The notes under the pieces: model-generated
Databases searched by the model: none
Seen by the model: the letters and a program-made list of their open reading frames with translations, nothing else
What the model was told of the DNA's origin: nothing
Made by a program: the position numbers and the translations under genes
Assembly (NCBI GenBank): GCA_945878555.1
Contig: CAMDWI010000007.1
Span: 1 to 64,000 of the forward strand
Direction of reading: 5' to 3'
Origin: Klebsiella pneumoniae
GTDB taxonomy: Bacteria > Pseudomonadota > Gammaproteobacteria > Eutrophobiales > Eutrophobiaceae
Length of the DNA stretch: 64,000 nt
In this document: piece after piece, positions 1 through 8,592 of the stretch
Numbering within the stretch: the first letter of the stretch is position 1
Layout of the letters: the number at the start of each line of letters is the position of its first letter

Positions 1-294
1 GGAAAATGGTTTCTGATTTCCGGGGTACTGGTTTTTTTCTCACAGTTGTTTCGCTACATGTCTCTGGCGGTTGCGCCAATCTCGGTTGCCGTCTCGATAC
101 AAAGATTATCACCGGTGTTCCGGCTGATATTCAGCTGGATACTGAATCGTGACCATGAGTTTTTTGATTTTCAGGTGCTATTCGGGATAGGGATATCGCT
201 GTTTGGCGCGGTGCTGCTGACACTCAGCATTGATTCTGTGGCCTTGTTGTTACCTGCATCCTGGGAACCATTACTCAGGATAGAGTGGCCCTGA
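1..294 (+). CDS. EamA/DMT-type permease, C-terminal fragment (5' end outside the window)
   Basis: The open frame runs in from the window edge and stops at 294, so only about 97 C-terminal residues are visible. They form three hydrophobic segments separated by short polar loops, with a VAPISVAVSIQRLSPVF stretch. That is the kind of sequence seen in the last helices of EamA-type drug/metabolite transporters, where small residues and a Pro-containing helix are typical. The substrate cannot be predicted. The gene converges with the vWA gene that ends 15 bp further on, and I see no terminator hairpin between them. The family call rests on hydrophobicity pattern and local similarity only. Confidence 0.55.
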   Translation, partial: GKWFLISGVLVFFSQLFRYMSLAVAPISVAVSIQRLSPVFRLIFSWILNRDHEFFDFQVLFGIGISLFGAVLLTLSIDSVALLLPASWEPLLRIEWP

Positions 295-309
295 CCGGGT
301 TGAATTAAA

Positions 310-1278
310 TTACATTACCTGTCTGGCATAGAGCATGCTGATGACCAGAAACAGCGCAAGTATCACCCCGAGTTTCTGATCCAGTCCGGAATCCAGCGAG
401 CCTGAACTCGATATAAAATTCAGCATCTGTGCCGGTGCTCCCGTCGACTCGGCACGTACATAGAGCCCGCGATGATCAGGCACATCTGAAAGCCGCGTCA
501 TTGTTTCGACATCGGGTACCGTATATAACTTGCCTCCCATCGGCTCGAAATCGACAAATTCGCCAAACTCACCATAACGCGGGACGCCTTCACTCTGATC
601 GAGCAAACCGGTCTGCAGGGTAATCATGTCAAACTCGTTCGTTTCAAGCTCTTCCATGACATATTCAAGGAAGGAATAGGTGGAGGTATCCTCTCCATCC
701 GATACGAGAATTCCAACCTTGGTAGTGTCCTGCTTGAGGTTATCCGGTAACGTGTTGAATGACTGGATCAGGCCCTTGGTGGCCTCTTCGATACTGGTAC
801 CGGTACTGGTGAACAACTGTGGAGATACCACAAATTGCAACATCTCCCGGATCTGGGAAATATTACTCTCCCACCCCATAATCACTTCTGCCTTCTGGGT
901 AAAACCGATCATGGAAACCAGCACATCTATCTGCCTGTCTTCCAGTTCAGCCAGTAATTCAAGTAGTGAATTAATGCCCCGCTGGTAACGCGGTGTCAGA
1001 TCGGAACCGGATGCCGGATCCGGAATGGCGAGCATGCTTGGGGAAAGGTCAAACGCTATCGATATCGCTATCGGGTTTACATCTGCGTTATAACTGTATG
1101 ACGGACGTTCAAGCCAGGCCGACCAGAAGGTCAAAGCAAATGACGCTACTACCAGCGCTGTTATTAACCATGAGGGTCGACGGGTATCAGCGGTACGATC
1201 GGCAAAAAAAACCCAATAAGCGGTGACAGCCACACCTGTGGCCAGCACACACCAGAACATGACTGCCTGACTGTTCAC
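310..1278 (-). CDS. vWA-domain membrane protein, MxaL-like (last gene of the mxaRSACKL-type operon)
   Basis: The 322-residue protein has two N-terminal membrane segments (about residues 8-25 and 38-55), a periplasmic von Willebrand A domain and a C-terminal membrane helix (about 302-320). The MIDAS motif DLSPS lies near residues 77-81, and a SDGED motif follows in the second half of the fold. MIDAS sites bind a divalent metal and a partner protein. Position and architecture match MxaL, one of the proteins linked to calcium insertion into methanol dehydrogenase in Methylobacterium. The GTG start directly follows the stop of the MxaK-like gene. An ATG six codons in (1260) is an alternative. The substrate here is unknown because no dehydrogenase gene is in view. 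Confidence 0.75.
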   Translation of the reverse strand: MNSQAVMFWCVLATGVAVTAYWVFFADRTADTRRPSWLITALVVASFALTFWSAWLERPSYSYNADVNPIAISIAFDLSPSMLAIPDPASGSDLTPRYQRGINSLLELLAELEDRQIDVLVSMIGFTQKAEVIMGWESNISQIREMLQFVVSPQLFTSTGTSIEEATKGLIQSFNTLPDNLKQDTTKVGILVSDGEDTSTYSFLEYVMEELETNEFDMITLQTGLLDQSEGVPRYGEFGEFVDFEPMGGKLYTVPDVETMTRLSDVPDHRGLYVRAESTGAPAQMLNFISSSGSLDSGLDQKLGVILALFLVISMLYARQVM

Positions 1279-2214
1279 CTAGAAATTCGATGGCGCAGAG
1301 GATATTACCCCACGTTCCCCTTCTGCCTCACCTGTACCCTCACCCTGCACCGATGAACTCTGGGACGAGGCACCGCCCTGTACGGACAACAGATACTCAA
1401 GCAACATCTTCGGCAGACCATAATCCGCATCAAGACGCATACTCTGTTGCAGGTTCTGGATAGACTGCTGGAAATATTCAAACTTGCCTTCAGACTTGAA
1501 CGCGGTGTATTGCATACGTGCCTGGGCAAAATGGATGATAGAGGAGAACTCGGGGTCCTTCACTTCCTGCTTCAGCTCGTTAAATGTGACATTGGCTACG
1601 GCCATATCACCCACGATCGAGTTATAAACCGCATGGTTAAACCTGACCTTCTGCAACAACGGATTGTTCTTTTTCAGTATGGCCGCGGTTGGTTGCAGAT
1701 AAATCGGCGGGCTGTCCAGATCCGCCAGTAACACGGAATAATGATCACCGTATATCTCGCGTACCCGCTCAAGTTCAGTCTTGACCCGGGCAAGTGATTC
1801 TGCACCCAGTGTCGCGGCTGGCACCGGGAATGCGTTTACCGCCTTGGTAAAGGCATCCAGACCCTGGGTACGATTTTCCAGAAATTCCTTGATGAATCTT
1901 TCATATACAACGACGACCTCTTTTTGCAGGCCTTCATCTCCTGCAACCCGGCGGAAGTTGTCCAGCTCACGCAACACCTTGTCCATCTGGGTATTGGAAG
2001 ATACCTCATTCATCAATTGATCCAGATCGGCGTTGGCATCATTGAGTGTAGGTACAAAATGATTGTAAAAACCCCAGGCCTGCAACCCGGCGACGAGTAC
2101 GATAATACCCGGTATCCTCAAGGCCCGCAGACCGTATCCTGCAACTGCTGTCCGGACCGTATCCAGCAAGGCAACCTGTTTGCCTGCTACACCCTGTAAT
2201 GACGCATCACTCAT
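1279..2214 (-). CDS. MxaK-like membrane-anchored helical protein
   Basis: This 311-residue protein has a single membrane helix near residues 33-50. A long predicted helical periplasmic part follows, with a TPR-like tail (the AVYNSIVGDMAVAN and LQQSMRLDADYGLPK regions). The C-terminus is low-complexity, rich in Ser, Gly and Glu. It lies between the two vWA genes, exactly where mxaK sits in mxaRSACKL clusters, and its start overlaps the upstream gene by an ATGA. It is longer than typical MxaK proteins as I remember them. The assignment depends mainly on position and topology. It probably bridges the vWA proteins, but no enzymatic motif is visible. Confidence 0.6.
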   Translation of the reverse strand: MSDASLQGVAGKQVALLDTVRTAVAGYGLRALRIPGIIVLVAGLQAWGFYNHFVPTLNDANADLDQLMNEVSSNTQMDKVLRELDNFRRVAGDEGLQKEVVVVYERFIKEFLENRTQGLDAFTKAVNAFPVPAATLGAESLARVKTELERVREIYGDHYSVLLADLDSPPIYLQPTAAILKKNNPLLQKVRFNHAVYNSIVGDMAVANVTFNELKQEVKDPEFSSIIHFAQARMQYTAFKSEGKFEYFQQSIQNLQQSMRLDADYGLPKMLLEYLLSVQGGASSQSSSVQGEGTGEAEGERGVISSAPSNF

Positions 2215-3266
2215 ATTTTACCCCGCTTGAAAATATTCCTGTCTGAAGTTCCCGGATGAAAAATCGTGGCCACCAGCATCAGCCAGATCAGCAACAGGTA
2301 TCTGGCAGCATCCAGGAATGGTTGCGACAGATCCAGCCGTTGCCTTTTTTCTTCCTTATAACTGTAATCTTCCAGCATACCGATATCACGCAACGAATCT
2401 TCCAGGTTTCTGCTGTCCAGATTCTCCAGTGTAATCACGGTACCTACCGACCTTGCATAGTCCAGAAACTTGGTGATCTCCTCGTTGGACATGTTTTTCT
2501 CATCTGTCGTAATCCACAACAGATAAAAGGAGATCCCCATGCTGGCTACCCTGGCCAGTTGTTCCTCAACTTCTTTGGTATAGGCCGCTTCTGCATCGGT
2601 CAGCAGGATAACCGCCTTCTTGTTCTGATCCGGATACCGCTCCAGCAGGTTCAGACCTGATTGCATCGCCAGTGCGATGTCGGTTCCCCAGTTAACGTAT
2701 TCATCCATCGATCCGAGCTGTTCAGTCACAAAATCAATATTTGCCGTTGGCGCAGACATGGTAAAGACATTGTCATTAAAATAAATCATGCCCACCCTGT
2801 CCTGTGCCTTGCGTTGCTCCAGGAAGCTGAGCAGACTCTCGCGTGCCAGCTCATACCGCGCCAGCAATGGCAATTTGTTCGGATCATCCACATTCGATGC
2901 GAATGTACCGGCGCGCCTTTCATATCTCAACTCTACCGAGTCACGTTTAACATTCGCATCGTGGCGCATCGATCGGGAAGTATCCACGATAACCAGAAAA
3001 TCCCGCGCCCGTTGATCCACAGTCACTGTCCTGACCAGCGATGGCTCCATCAACGATATCACCAGCAGGGCAAGAACGATCCCCCCCAGTATCACCGGCA
3101 AGCGATCCGTGATCCCCCGAAACCGGACCGTGTTGGTAACCAGCATCATGTCCGGGAAATGGGTCTTTCTATGAAAGTACCATATTGCGAACAATATCAA
3201 TGCCGTACACAGTCCCAACCAGACAGGCCAGGTCCGTTCAAAATGAAAACTGCCCCAATCAATCAA
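2211..3266 (-). CDS. vWA-domain membrane protein, MxaC/BatA-like
   Basis: The 351-residue protein has membrane segments near residues 13-31 and 57-75, a vWA domain, and a last helix near 318-340. The MIDAS motif DTSRS is at 95-99, with a WGTDIA motif later that supplies the second MIDAS loop and an LTDAEAAY strand. This is the layout of BatA/MxaC proteins, which work with MoxR AAA+ ATPases. It follows the MxaA-like gene after 11 bp and overlaps the MxaK-like gene by four bases, so the genes are very likely co-transcribed. Cellular location is the inner membrane with the vWA domain outside the cytoplasm. Its client protein is unknown. Confidence 0.8.
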   Translation of the reverse strand: MIDWGSFHFERTWPVWLGLCTALILFAIWYFHRKTHFPDMMLVTNTVRFRGITDRLPVILGGIVLALLVISLMEPSLVRTVTVDQRARDFLVIVDTSRSMRHDANVKRDSVELRYERRAGTFASNVDDPNKLPLLARYELARESLLSFLEQRKAQDRVGMIYFNDNVFTMSAPTANIDFVTEQLGSMDEYVNWGTDIALAMQSGLNLLERYPDQNKKAVILLTDAEAAYTKEVEEQLARVASMGISFYLLWITTDEKNMSNEEITKFLDYARSVGTVITLENLDSRNLEDSLRDIGMLEDYSYKEEKRQRLDLSQPFLDAARYLLLIWLMLVATIFHPGTSDRNIFKRGKI

Positions 3267-3277
3267 GCCGCCACACC

Positions 3278-4276
3278 CTACTGGCTGTTACCGGATAAAC
3301 CGGCAAGCGCACGAAACCGGGTCACAAATCCGGAGCGTCGCGCCTTGTCTATGCCTTCCTCATTCATCACATCGATAAAATAAGGCCTGAAAGTCTGCAA
3401 GGCCTGGGTGCTACCCGAGGATGGATCTGTCAGCCATGTATAGGGATTAAATGCATATTCATCCATACAGTACCAGACAGCACTGCGCCTGATCAGATCC
3501 GACCATTCCTCATCCGTGAACCTGTCCGGATTGTCCTGCAGCAACGCCAGTACATTTTCCCAGCGTTTGCCGGATTTTCTGGAAACTTCAGTGCGACGAG
3601 GGGCAGCACCGGTAAACAGGGCAGGCGCAAAACTGGTCAGTACCAGCAAACCGCCAAAAAGTGCGGTCCACAATCCACCACTGTAGGTATCTGTATACGC
3701 CACACTGCCACTGTAGGCACCGTCAGGAAAATAACTTGCAAACTCGCCCAACCCTTCATGATCTACCGGTAATACCGGTGTGACCACCAGTGAACCGGGC
3801 CAGCTGTTGAAACGGATGGATTTATTGTTTACTACCGCGCCGCTGTTGTCCAGAATCTGGTAACCCAGCGTGATCACCGGCAAGGTATACATCTTGTGGC
3901 CAGGACAGGAAATCATTTCACCCGGGCAATCAAGTACCTCAAACGGATACACTGCACGTAATGTCGAGATACTGTTATTTACAGCAGTCACGGTAACCAC
4001 CGGCGGATTATTCAGCACCAGACCTTTTTCAGTTCCCCAGTTACGACGGAAGATATCCTCGCTCAGGCTTTCCACCAGAACTTCATCTGTTTTGAAATCG
4101 ATTTCAATTGTCAGGTTTAACTGATCGCCGAGATTAATCGGCTGACTGCCTGATTCCATGACACCGGCCCGGACAACGACATAATCGTCCTTGTAGACCT
4201 CCGGGACATATTCAATGGCGTACACACTGGTGGAAATTACAAGTAACAAAGCTGACTTCAGTAATGTTTTTAACAT
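3278..4276 (-). CDS. MxaA-like exported membrane protein
   Basis: A cleavable signal peptide is predicted at residues 1-20 (cut after SVYA). A periplasmic, probably beta-rich domain of about 175 residues follows, with a cysteine pair in DCPGEMISCPG (about 117 and 124) that could form a disulfide or bind metal. A membrane helix near 203-223 leads to a cytoplasmic tail of about 110 residues. This topology and the slot between the DUF58 and vWA genes match MxaA, which is required for active, calcium-loaded methanol dehydrogenase in methylotrophs. The start lies one base from the DUF58 stop. Sequence identity to known MxaA could not be measured. Confidence 0.65.
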   Translation of the reverse strand: MLKTLLKSALLLVISTSVYAIEYVPEVYKDDYVVVRAGVMESGSQPINLGDQLNLTIEIDFKTDEVLVESLSEDIFRRNWGTEKGLVLNNPPVVTVTAVNNSISTLRAVYPFEVLDCPGEMISCPGHKMYTLPVITLGYQILDNSGAVVNNKSIRFNSWPGSLVVTPVLPVDHEGLGEFASYFPDGAYSGSVAYTDTYSGGLWTALFGGLLVLTSFAPALFTGAAPRRTEVSRKSGKRWENVLALLQDNPDRFTDEEWSDLIRRSAVWYCMDEYAFNPYTWLTDPSSGSTQALQTFRPYFIDVMNEEGIDKARRSGFVTRFRALAGLSGNSQ

Positions 4277-4277
4277 A

Positions 4278-5189
4278 TCAGTTTTTCCTGCCTCGACGCT
4301 GTCTTGCCAACTGGGCTAATTGGGGATAAATTTCTCGCTGACTGGATATAACCAGAAAATCCAGCCCGGCCGCCCTGAACTTGCTTGTCAGGGCGGCTAC
4401 ACGCTCTTTCTCTTCCTGATTTATCTGTTTGACCCGATCTGAAGAAAACCAGGCCAGGCGTCTGGCCTGCCGCTCCGGGTCCCACAGTTTGAGCATCCCG
4501 CGTAAACCGGACGGGATGGCAAAGGTGATGATTACAGGTATCAGATTATTCCGTAACTGGTTGATGACCGGATACCATTCCGCATCCAGTTGCATGTTCT
4601 GCTGCCCCATGGACACAAAGTCCGAGATGACAAACAGGATGTCCGGACGGTTACGTGCGGCCTGGCTCATATAACGTTTTAGCACAGCAAGAATGTCGGT
4701 TTCCGGATAGCTACCCAGCCCGGACAAGGCCGTAGTCAACCGCTCCATCTGCATTTTCAGGTTAGCTGCCCTGATCTCCTGATGCAGCCCCGAACTGAAA
4801 AAAATCGTCCCGATCCGGTCACCCGCGCGCCACAGTGAATAGGTCAGTTGTAATACTGCCGTGTTGCGTAAGGATGCCTTGGAAGGGGATGCCATGGACG
4901 CAGAAACATCCGCCAGTACCATCACTGAGGCCTGCGCCTCTTCTTCCCATTCTATGACCTGACGATCGTTCTGCGGACTGAACTTGTCAATATCACGAGG
5001 GTTGTCCTCTCCCTGTATAAAACGTCGTGTCCGCAAAAAACGCAGACCGCTACCTGCACGACCCAGCGGATGCCTGCCCGGCAGGAATTTAAGCGGCGAA
5101 AGCCGGATAGGCATCAACACACCCAGCGCCTGTAGCGCGTGGCGGTCTGCTGCCATGGCGGAATCGTTATGCGGGGAGGTTGTAGGCAT
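4278..5189 (-). CDS. DUF58 protein, MxaS-like
   Basis: This 303-residue protein has the DUF58 signature (RRFIQGEDNPRDIDKFSP, then a basic/acidic stretch) followed by a vWA-like MIDAS DVSAS near residues 94-98 and the ILFVISDF strand. DUF58 proteins pair with MoxR ATPases in almost all known clusters. I chose the ATG at 5189 because AAGGGG lies at good spacing before it. A GTG at 5201 and an ATG at 5156 are alternatives. The chosen start overlaps the MoxR gene by 23 bp, which suggests translational coupling. No membrane helix is obvious, so it is probably cytoplasmic or peripheral. Confidence 0.85.
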   Translation of the reverse strand: MPTTSPHNDSAMAADRHALQALGVLMPIRLSPLKFLPGRHPLGRAGSGLRFLRTRRFIQGEDNPRDIDKFSPQNDRQVIEWEEEAQASVMVLADVSASMASPSKASLRNTAVLQLTYSLWRAGDRIGTIFFSSGLHQEIRAANLKMQMERLTTALSGLGSYPETDILAVLKRYMSQAARNRPDILFVISDFVSMGQQNMQLDAEWYPVINQLRNNLIPVIITFAIPSGLRGMLKLWDPERQARRLAWFSSDRVKQINQEEKERVAALTSKFRAAGLDFLVISSQREIYPQLAQLARQRRGRKN

Positions 5190-6183
5190 AACCCCTTTCA
5201 CTCAGGATCAGATTAATCAGTTTCGCGGTGTCGACCGGATAACTGGTTTCAATACGGTGATTCAGGACCGGCACGGCCGTGGCAAATACGTCGTAAGGCA
5301 CCACATGTCGACGGCCATGGAAAAAGGCATGTGCACGCAGGAACGGTGGCCAGAAACTGGTAGTTCTCGAACTTGCACCACCGGCCGGGCTGATGACCTC
5401 ACGACCAAATCCTGCCTGGTCAAACGCCTCCGCCGGGTAGGACGGATCGGTCCGACGGGTCGCTACAGTCACTGCATTCATCAGATGTATTATTGCATCC
5501 GAAATTGTGACCTCTTTCTGAATCAGTTGCTGGACATCAGCAAACTCGGAACGACTAATCACAGGTTTGATTTTTTCCAGGTTCTCTTTCAGCGAGGCTT
5601 TTGCTTCACGTGCAATCTGGAATTCAATCTCGCGCGAGGAAAACGTCCATTCAATCTTGACCATAAATCGCTGTTTGGCGGCGGCGTCCAGCTCCCATGT
5701 ACCTTCATGTGAAAGCGGGTTCTGTGTGGCAATAACATTGAATGGCTGGGGTAACTTGTGTGAGCTGCTGCCTATCGTAACCTGATGTTCCTGCATCGCC
5801 TCCAGCAAGGCAGACTGCGTCCGCGGATCGGTACGGTTTAATTCATCAAACAGGACAATATTGTTAAATATGGGCCCCTTGATCAGTTCAAACCTGTCGT
5901 TACCTTCGCCAGCGGCAACCTCCGCACCAAGCAGATCGGAGGGTTTCAGTGTGGGCTGACCTGATATACGTCCTGATGACATGCCTTCAATCGAGGCGGC
6001 CAACGCGGTTGATAACAAGGTCTTGCCTTCGCCGGGGACAGACTCCAGCAACACATGTCCCTTTGCTACCAGGGCTATAATAAGTAAATCCACGCCGGTA
6101 TCATGACCTTTGACAACCTTGCCAAGATTATTTCTCAAGTCCCGGGTCAGTTTTACAGCCCGTTCAAAATCCATAGTACTCAT
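5167..6183 (-). CDS. MoxR-family AAA+ ATPase (MxaR-like)
   Basis: This 338-residue AAA+ ATPase carries Walker A SVPGEGKT (48-55), Walker B VLFDELNR (110-117), sensor-1 ATQNP (152-156) and the DAAAKQRF arginine-finger segment (166-173). The FDELNR form instead of the usual ADEINR is slightly unusual. MoxR ATPases act as chaperone-like remodelers that mature metalloenzymes or complexes together with vWA proteins. This is the first gene of the six-gene run down to 310. A GAGAG ribosome site lies about eight bases before the ATG. The order MoxR-DUF58-MxaA-vWA-MxaK-vWA is that of mxaRSACKL. Confidence 0.9.
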   Translation of the reverse strand: MSTMDFERAVKLTRDLRNNLGKVVKGHDTGVDLLIIALVAKGHVLLESVPGEGKTLLSTALAASIEGMSSGRISGQPTLKPSDLLGAEVAAGEGNDRFELIKGPIFNNIVLFDELNRTDPRTQSALLEAMQEHQVTIGSSSHKLPQPFNVIATQNPLSHEGTWELDAAAKQRFMVKIEWTFSSREIEFQIAREAKASLKENLEKIKPVISRSEFADVQQLIQKEVTISDAIIHLMNAVTVATRRTDPSYPAEAFDQAGFGREVISPAGGASSRTTSFWPPFLRAHAFFHGRRHVVPYDVFATAVPVLNHRIETSYPVDTAKLINLILSERGYAYNLPA

Positions 6184-6679
6184 TGCACATATCTCTCAAT
6201 TTATAATCAGTATCAGTCGAGGCAGCAAGGTTCACCCTGTTTAGATATGAACCAGCAGCATGATTACTACCCACAAAAAACCTGTAAAAAAAATCTCCGG
6301 GGTTACTCTGTATCAGTAATATATTTTGAAAGACGGGCAGCTTAAGGTACCCATATTGAATATTCTGTACACTTCCCCATTCAGCCCCCCAGGCCATTTT
6401 TTCCAGGGCAAAACACTGCCCTGGACAACATATTTATATGACATAGCCATACTGACAGTCACTTTCGTACAGAACCTGTGCGGATAAAGATCTGTGGTCA
6501 GGCAGAGCGGTAAGGCTGCTTGATATACAACGCAGTTACCTTGCTAACAACCAATCAAATAAATACTACAGCCTTACAAAAAATAAGGCAAACATCAGGC
6601 CCGCATGACAATTATTATCCTTCACTTTGCCTTAATCCGGTGCATTGAAGTAGAACCGCACACGGTCCACTGCCATCTG
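6184..6679. other. Gap of about 500 bp between two minus-strand operons, no gene seen
   Basis: No convincing coding frame is present. A perfect 8-bp inverted repeat (CCAGGGCA, 6-bp loop, TGCCCTGG) lies at 6403-6424 but lacks a T-tract on either strand. A weaker 6-bp hairpin (GCCTTA/TAAGGC) lies at 6571-6589. On the minus strand TTGCTG, 17 bp, TATAAA (6228-6200) resembles a promoter for the MoxR gene. However, its start point would fall inside the ribosome site at 6193-6197, so the real promoter may be further upstream. Confidence 0.4.
6403..6424. repeat. Perfect 8-bp inverted repeat, possible operator
   Basis: The arms CCAGGGCA and TGCCCTGG are separated by AAACAC. No run of T follows on either strand, so it does not look like an intrinsic terminator. 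It lies 220 bp upstream of the MoxR gene and could be a protein-binding site or a leader hairpin. Function is a guess. Confidence 0.35.
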
Positions 6680-7720
6680 TTACTGGAACCGGAATTGCAG
6701 GTAGCCGTTCTGCTGTTCAAATGCCGCAACGGTCGCTTCCGGCGGTTTCAGCGAATCGATATTAATCCCCATCAATTGACCGCGATATACCTCACGTTGC
6801 ATATCCGGATCGTTCGGATCGATCGGCATGCCATCAATAAAGATACCCTCTATGCGGTATTGCACGCTTGCAGGCCCGGTACGTTCAATCTGGCCTACAG
6901 TGAGCAGATTGTATTCATTTCGGGAAGATATCAGTCTGGCTGACAGATTAAGATGGTCCGCCCGTATATAAAAACGCACATCCTTCAAGAATGGAAACCC
7001 GTCACCCCCAACCAGCGCATTCAGGTTTTCCTCTGTCAGCTGCCAGGTATGTCCGGTAGCATCCATCTTGTCGAGCACCACACCGACGCCCTGTTCGGCA
7101 ATCTTGCTCGCGGCCCAGTTAAAAAACAGTGTAAAGGTCGTGCCGCGTAACTCTTCCCAGTCTTCTGCTATGCGGTAGGCGATATAGGGTTCTGCAAACG
7201 GAGAGACCAGTCCTTCCGGTACGTTCGCCAGTTTCTCATCTCTCGCCTGCGAAGCGGTGCGAAACGGGACCAGCAGATCGGCATAGCGACGCAGCGAAAC
7301 TTCCTGGCCCTGCAGCTTGTTATATGAATCGGCCAGTTTTGCCAGTGCGTCCAGATCTTCTCCGAGACGTTTCTGCATCAGTTCGGTACTGGCCAGTACA
7401 TCTATCGGATCCTGCGCACCTGCCCACAACGCACCCAGCGCACTGCCAACATACACATCATAAAAGCGGATACGCTGCACCGCGGAATCGGCCTGGGTAT
7501 CATAATCGGCACGTGCCTGTTCCACTTCAGGCTCAAGCGCAGCAATACGATTTCCAACACTGTCCAGCTGCTGTTGCAGCATACGGGTACTGGCCGATGG
7601 CTCGTTTATATCCTGCACAAAATAGGCGAACACACCGGACAGGTGGGCAAACGCACGCGGCACCAGCATGCCGGTCACCAGAACCAGTGACAGTAACAGT
7701 ATCAGGCGGGACCTGTTCAT
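6680..7720 (-). CDS. Exported coiled-coil protein, PcsB/EnvC-type N-terminus with a lipid-binding-like C-terminus
   Basis: A signal peptide or anchor covers residues 1-25. Residues 40-75 and about 120-160 are heptad-rich helices flanking a segment, FYDVYVGSALGALWAG..DPIDVLAS, that resembles the hinge of the coiled-coil domain in PcsB, CwlO and EnvC, the periplasmic partners of FtsX. The C-terminal 140 residues carry no CHAP, NlpC or LytM peptidase motif. Instead they read LTEENLNALV, then alternating beta strands ending FIDGMPIDP, which resembles DUF2140/LmeA-type domains. The gene overlaps the FtsX-like gene by ATGA, so it is very likely its extracytoplasmic partner. The domain call is inference from pattern, not from a search. 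Confidence 0.55.
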   Translation of the reverse strand: MNRSRLILLLSLVLVTGMLVPRAFAHLSGVFAYFVQDINEPSASTRMLQQQLDSVGNRIAALEPEVEQARADYDTQADSAVQRIRFYDVYVGSALGALWAGAQDPIDVLASTELMQKRLGEDLDALAKLADSYNKLQGQEVSLRRYADLLVPFRTASQARDEKLANVPEGLVSPFAEPYIAYRIAEDWEELRGTTFTLFFNWAASKIAEQGVGVVLDKMDATGHTWQLTEENLNALVGGDGFPFLKDVRFYIRADHLNLSARLISSRNEYNLLTVGQIERTGPASVQYRIEGIFIDGMPIDPNDPDMQREVYRGQLMGINIDSLKPPEATVAAFEQQNGYLQFRFQ

Positions 7721-8592
7721 TTGTCTCCCATACCGATTGCACGCTGACTGGCGAGACCACCACCCAGCAAGGCAAGCACGGGACCTGTCACCAGCACTAC
7801 ACCAATGACCAGCATCGGTGAGGTCAACTGGTTCGACATGAACGGTACCAGTGAAATTATCACTTGCTGAATCACTTCACCCAGATAAAGGAACACTGCC
7901 CCGGCAAGGATCGATGAGAACGTCCCGAGCAGAAAGGCCTCCACCAGAAACTGACCGCGGATTCCCCACGGCCCCACGCCGACCCAGCGCTGAATCTGGA
8001 TTTCAACTTCGCGATTAAGTACGGCCAGTTGCATCGCTGTCAGACTCATCAGTAACGCCGCGATAAAGAATCCGATGATCAGGATAACACCGCCTTTCTG
8101 GATTCCGTTTGAAATCCGGTACAGCACCTCTGCAAAACCTTGTCCCCAGATTACATCACCCACTCCCGACATACCGCGGATAGCCTCAACCGTCGGTGTG
8201 GCCTGGGTAGGATCTTTCAGTTCGACAGACAGACTGTCGGCAAATGCATCTGCCGGTAACGCATTCATCAGCGTCTGGCGCCCGAACACAGGTGCCAGTT
8301 GTTCGTAGACCAGCTCACCCTCCAGCACCTTGACTCCGGCAACACCGGGCAACGCCTGGATTTGCGGAACCAGTACTTCAGCAGCGGTACCGTCCATCGG
8401 AAACACCCTGACCTGCACCTGTCGCTCCAGCATGGTTGCCACCTGGGCGATGTTCGCATTCAGCCAGAGGAAACCACCAAACATCAGCAGCGTCAGTGTC
8501 AGCAGCACGACGGTTGCGACACTGGCCCACGTATTACGCGCGATACCCTCACGCGCCTCTCTTAACCTGTAGAATATTGCCCAGAGACTCAT
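7717..8592 (-). CDS. FtsX-like ABC transporter permease
   Basis: The 291-residue protein has the FtsX layout. A short cytoplasmic N-terminus with REAREGIARN precedes membrane helix 1 (about 25-46). An extracytoplasmic domain of about 120 residues (VQVRVFPMDG...LPGVAGVKVLEGE) follows, then three helices (about 168-188, 212-240, 262-282). It is shorter at the N-terminus than canonical gammaproteobacterial FtsX and looks more like the Gram-positive form. It overlaps the upstream ATPase and the downstream coiled-coil gene by ATGA on both sides, which implies a stoichiometric complex. FtsEX complexes transmit ATP-driven shape changes to periplasmic partners rather than transporting solutes. This is probably a paralogue, since ftsEX usually lies beside ftsY. 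Confidence 0.8.
   Translation of the reverse strand: MSLWAIFYRLREAREGIARNTWASVATVVLLTLTLLMFGGFLWLNANIAQVATMLERQVQVRVFPMDGTAAEVLVPQIQALPGVAGVKVLEGELVYEQLAPVFGRQTLMNALPADAFADSLSVELKDPTQATPTVEAIRGMSGVGDVIWGQGFAEVLYRISNGIQKGGVILIIGFFIAALLMSLTAMQLAVLNREVEIQIQRWVGVGPWGIRGQFLVEAFLLGTFSSILAGAVFLYLGEVIQQVIISLVPFMSNQLTSPMLVIGVVLVTGPVLALLGGGLASQRAIGMGDK

Noticed and set aside
1812-1830. TGGCAC with a properly spaced GC on the plus strand inside the MxaK-like gene
   Set aside because: It lies within a coding region, antisense, with no gene in that direction to control. It is probably chance.
4984-5712. A 242-codon plus-strand frame opposite the DUF58 and MoxR genes
   Set aside because: It spans the overlap of two well-supported minus-strand genes and encodes no recognisable protein.
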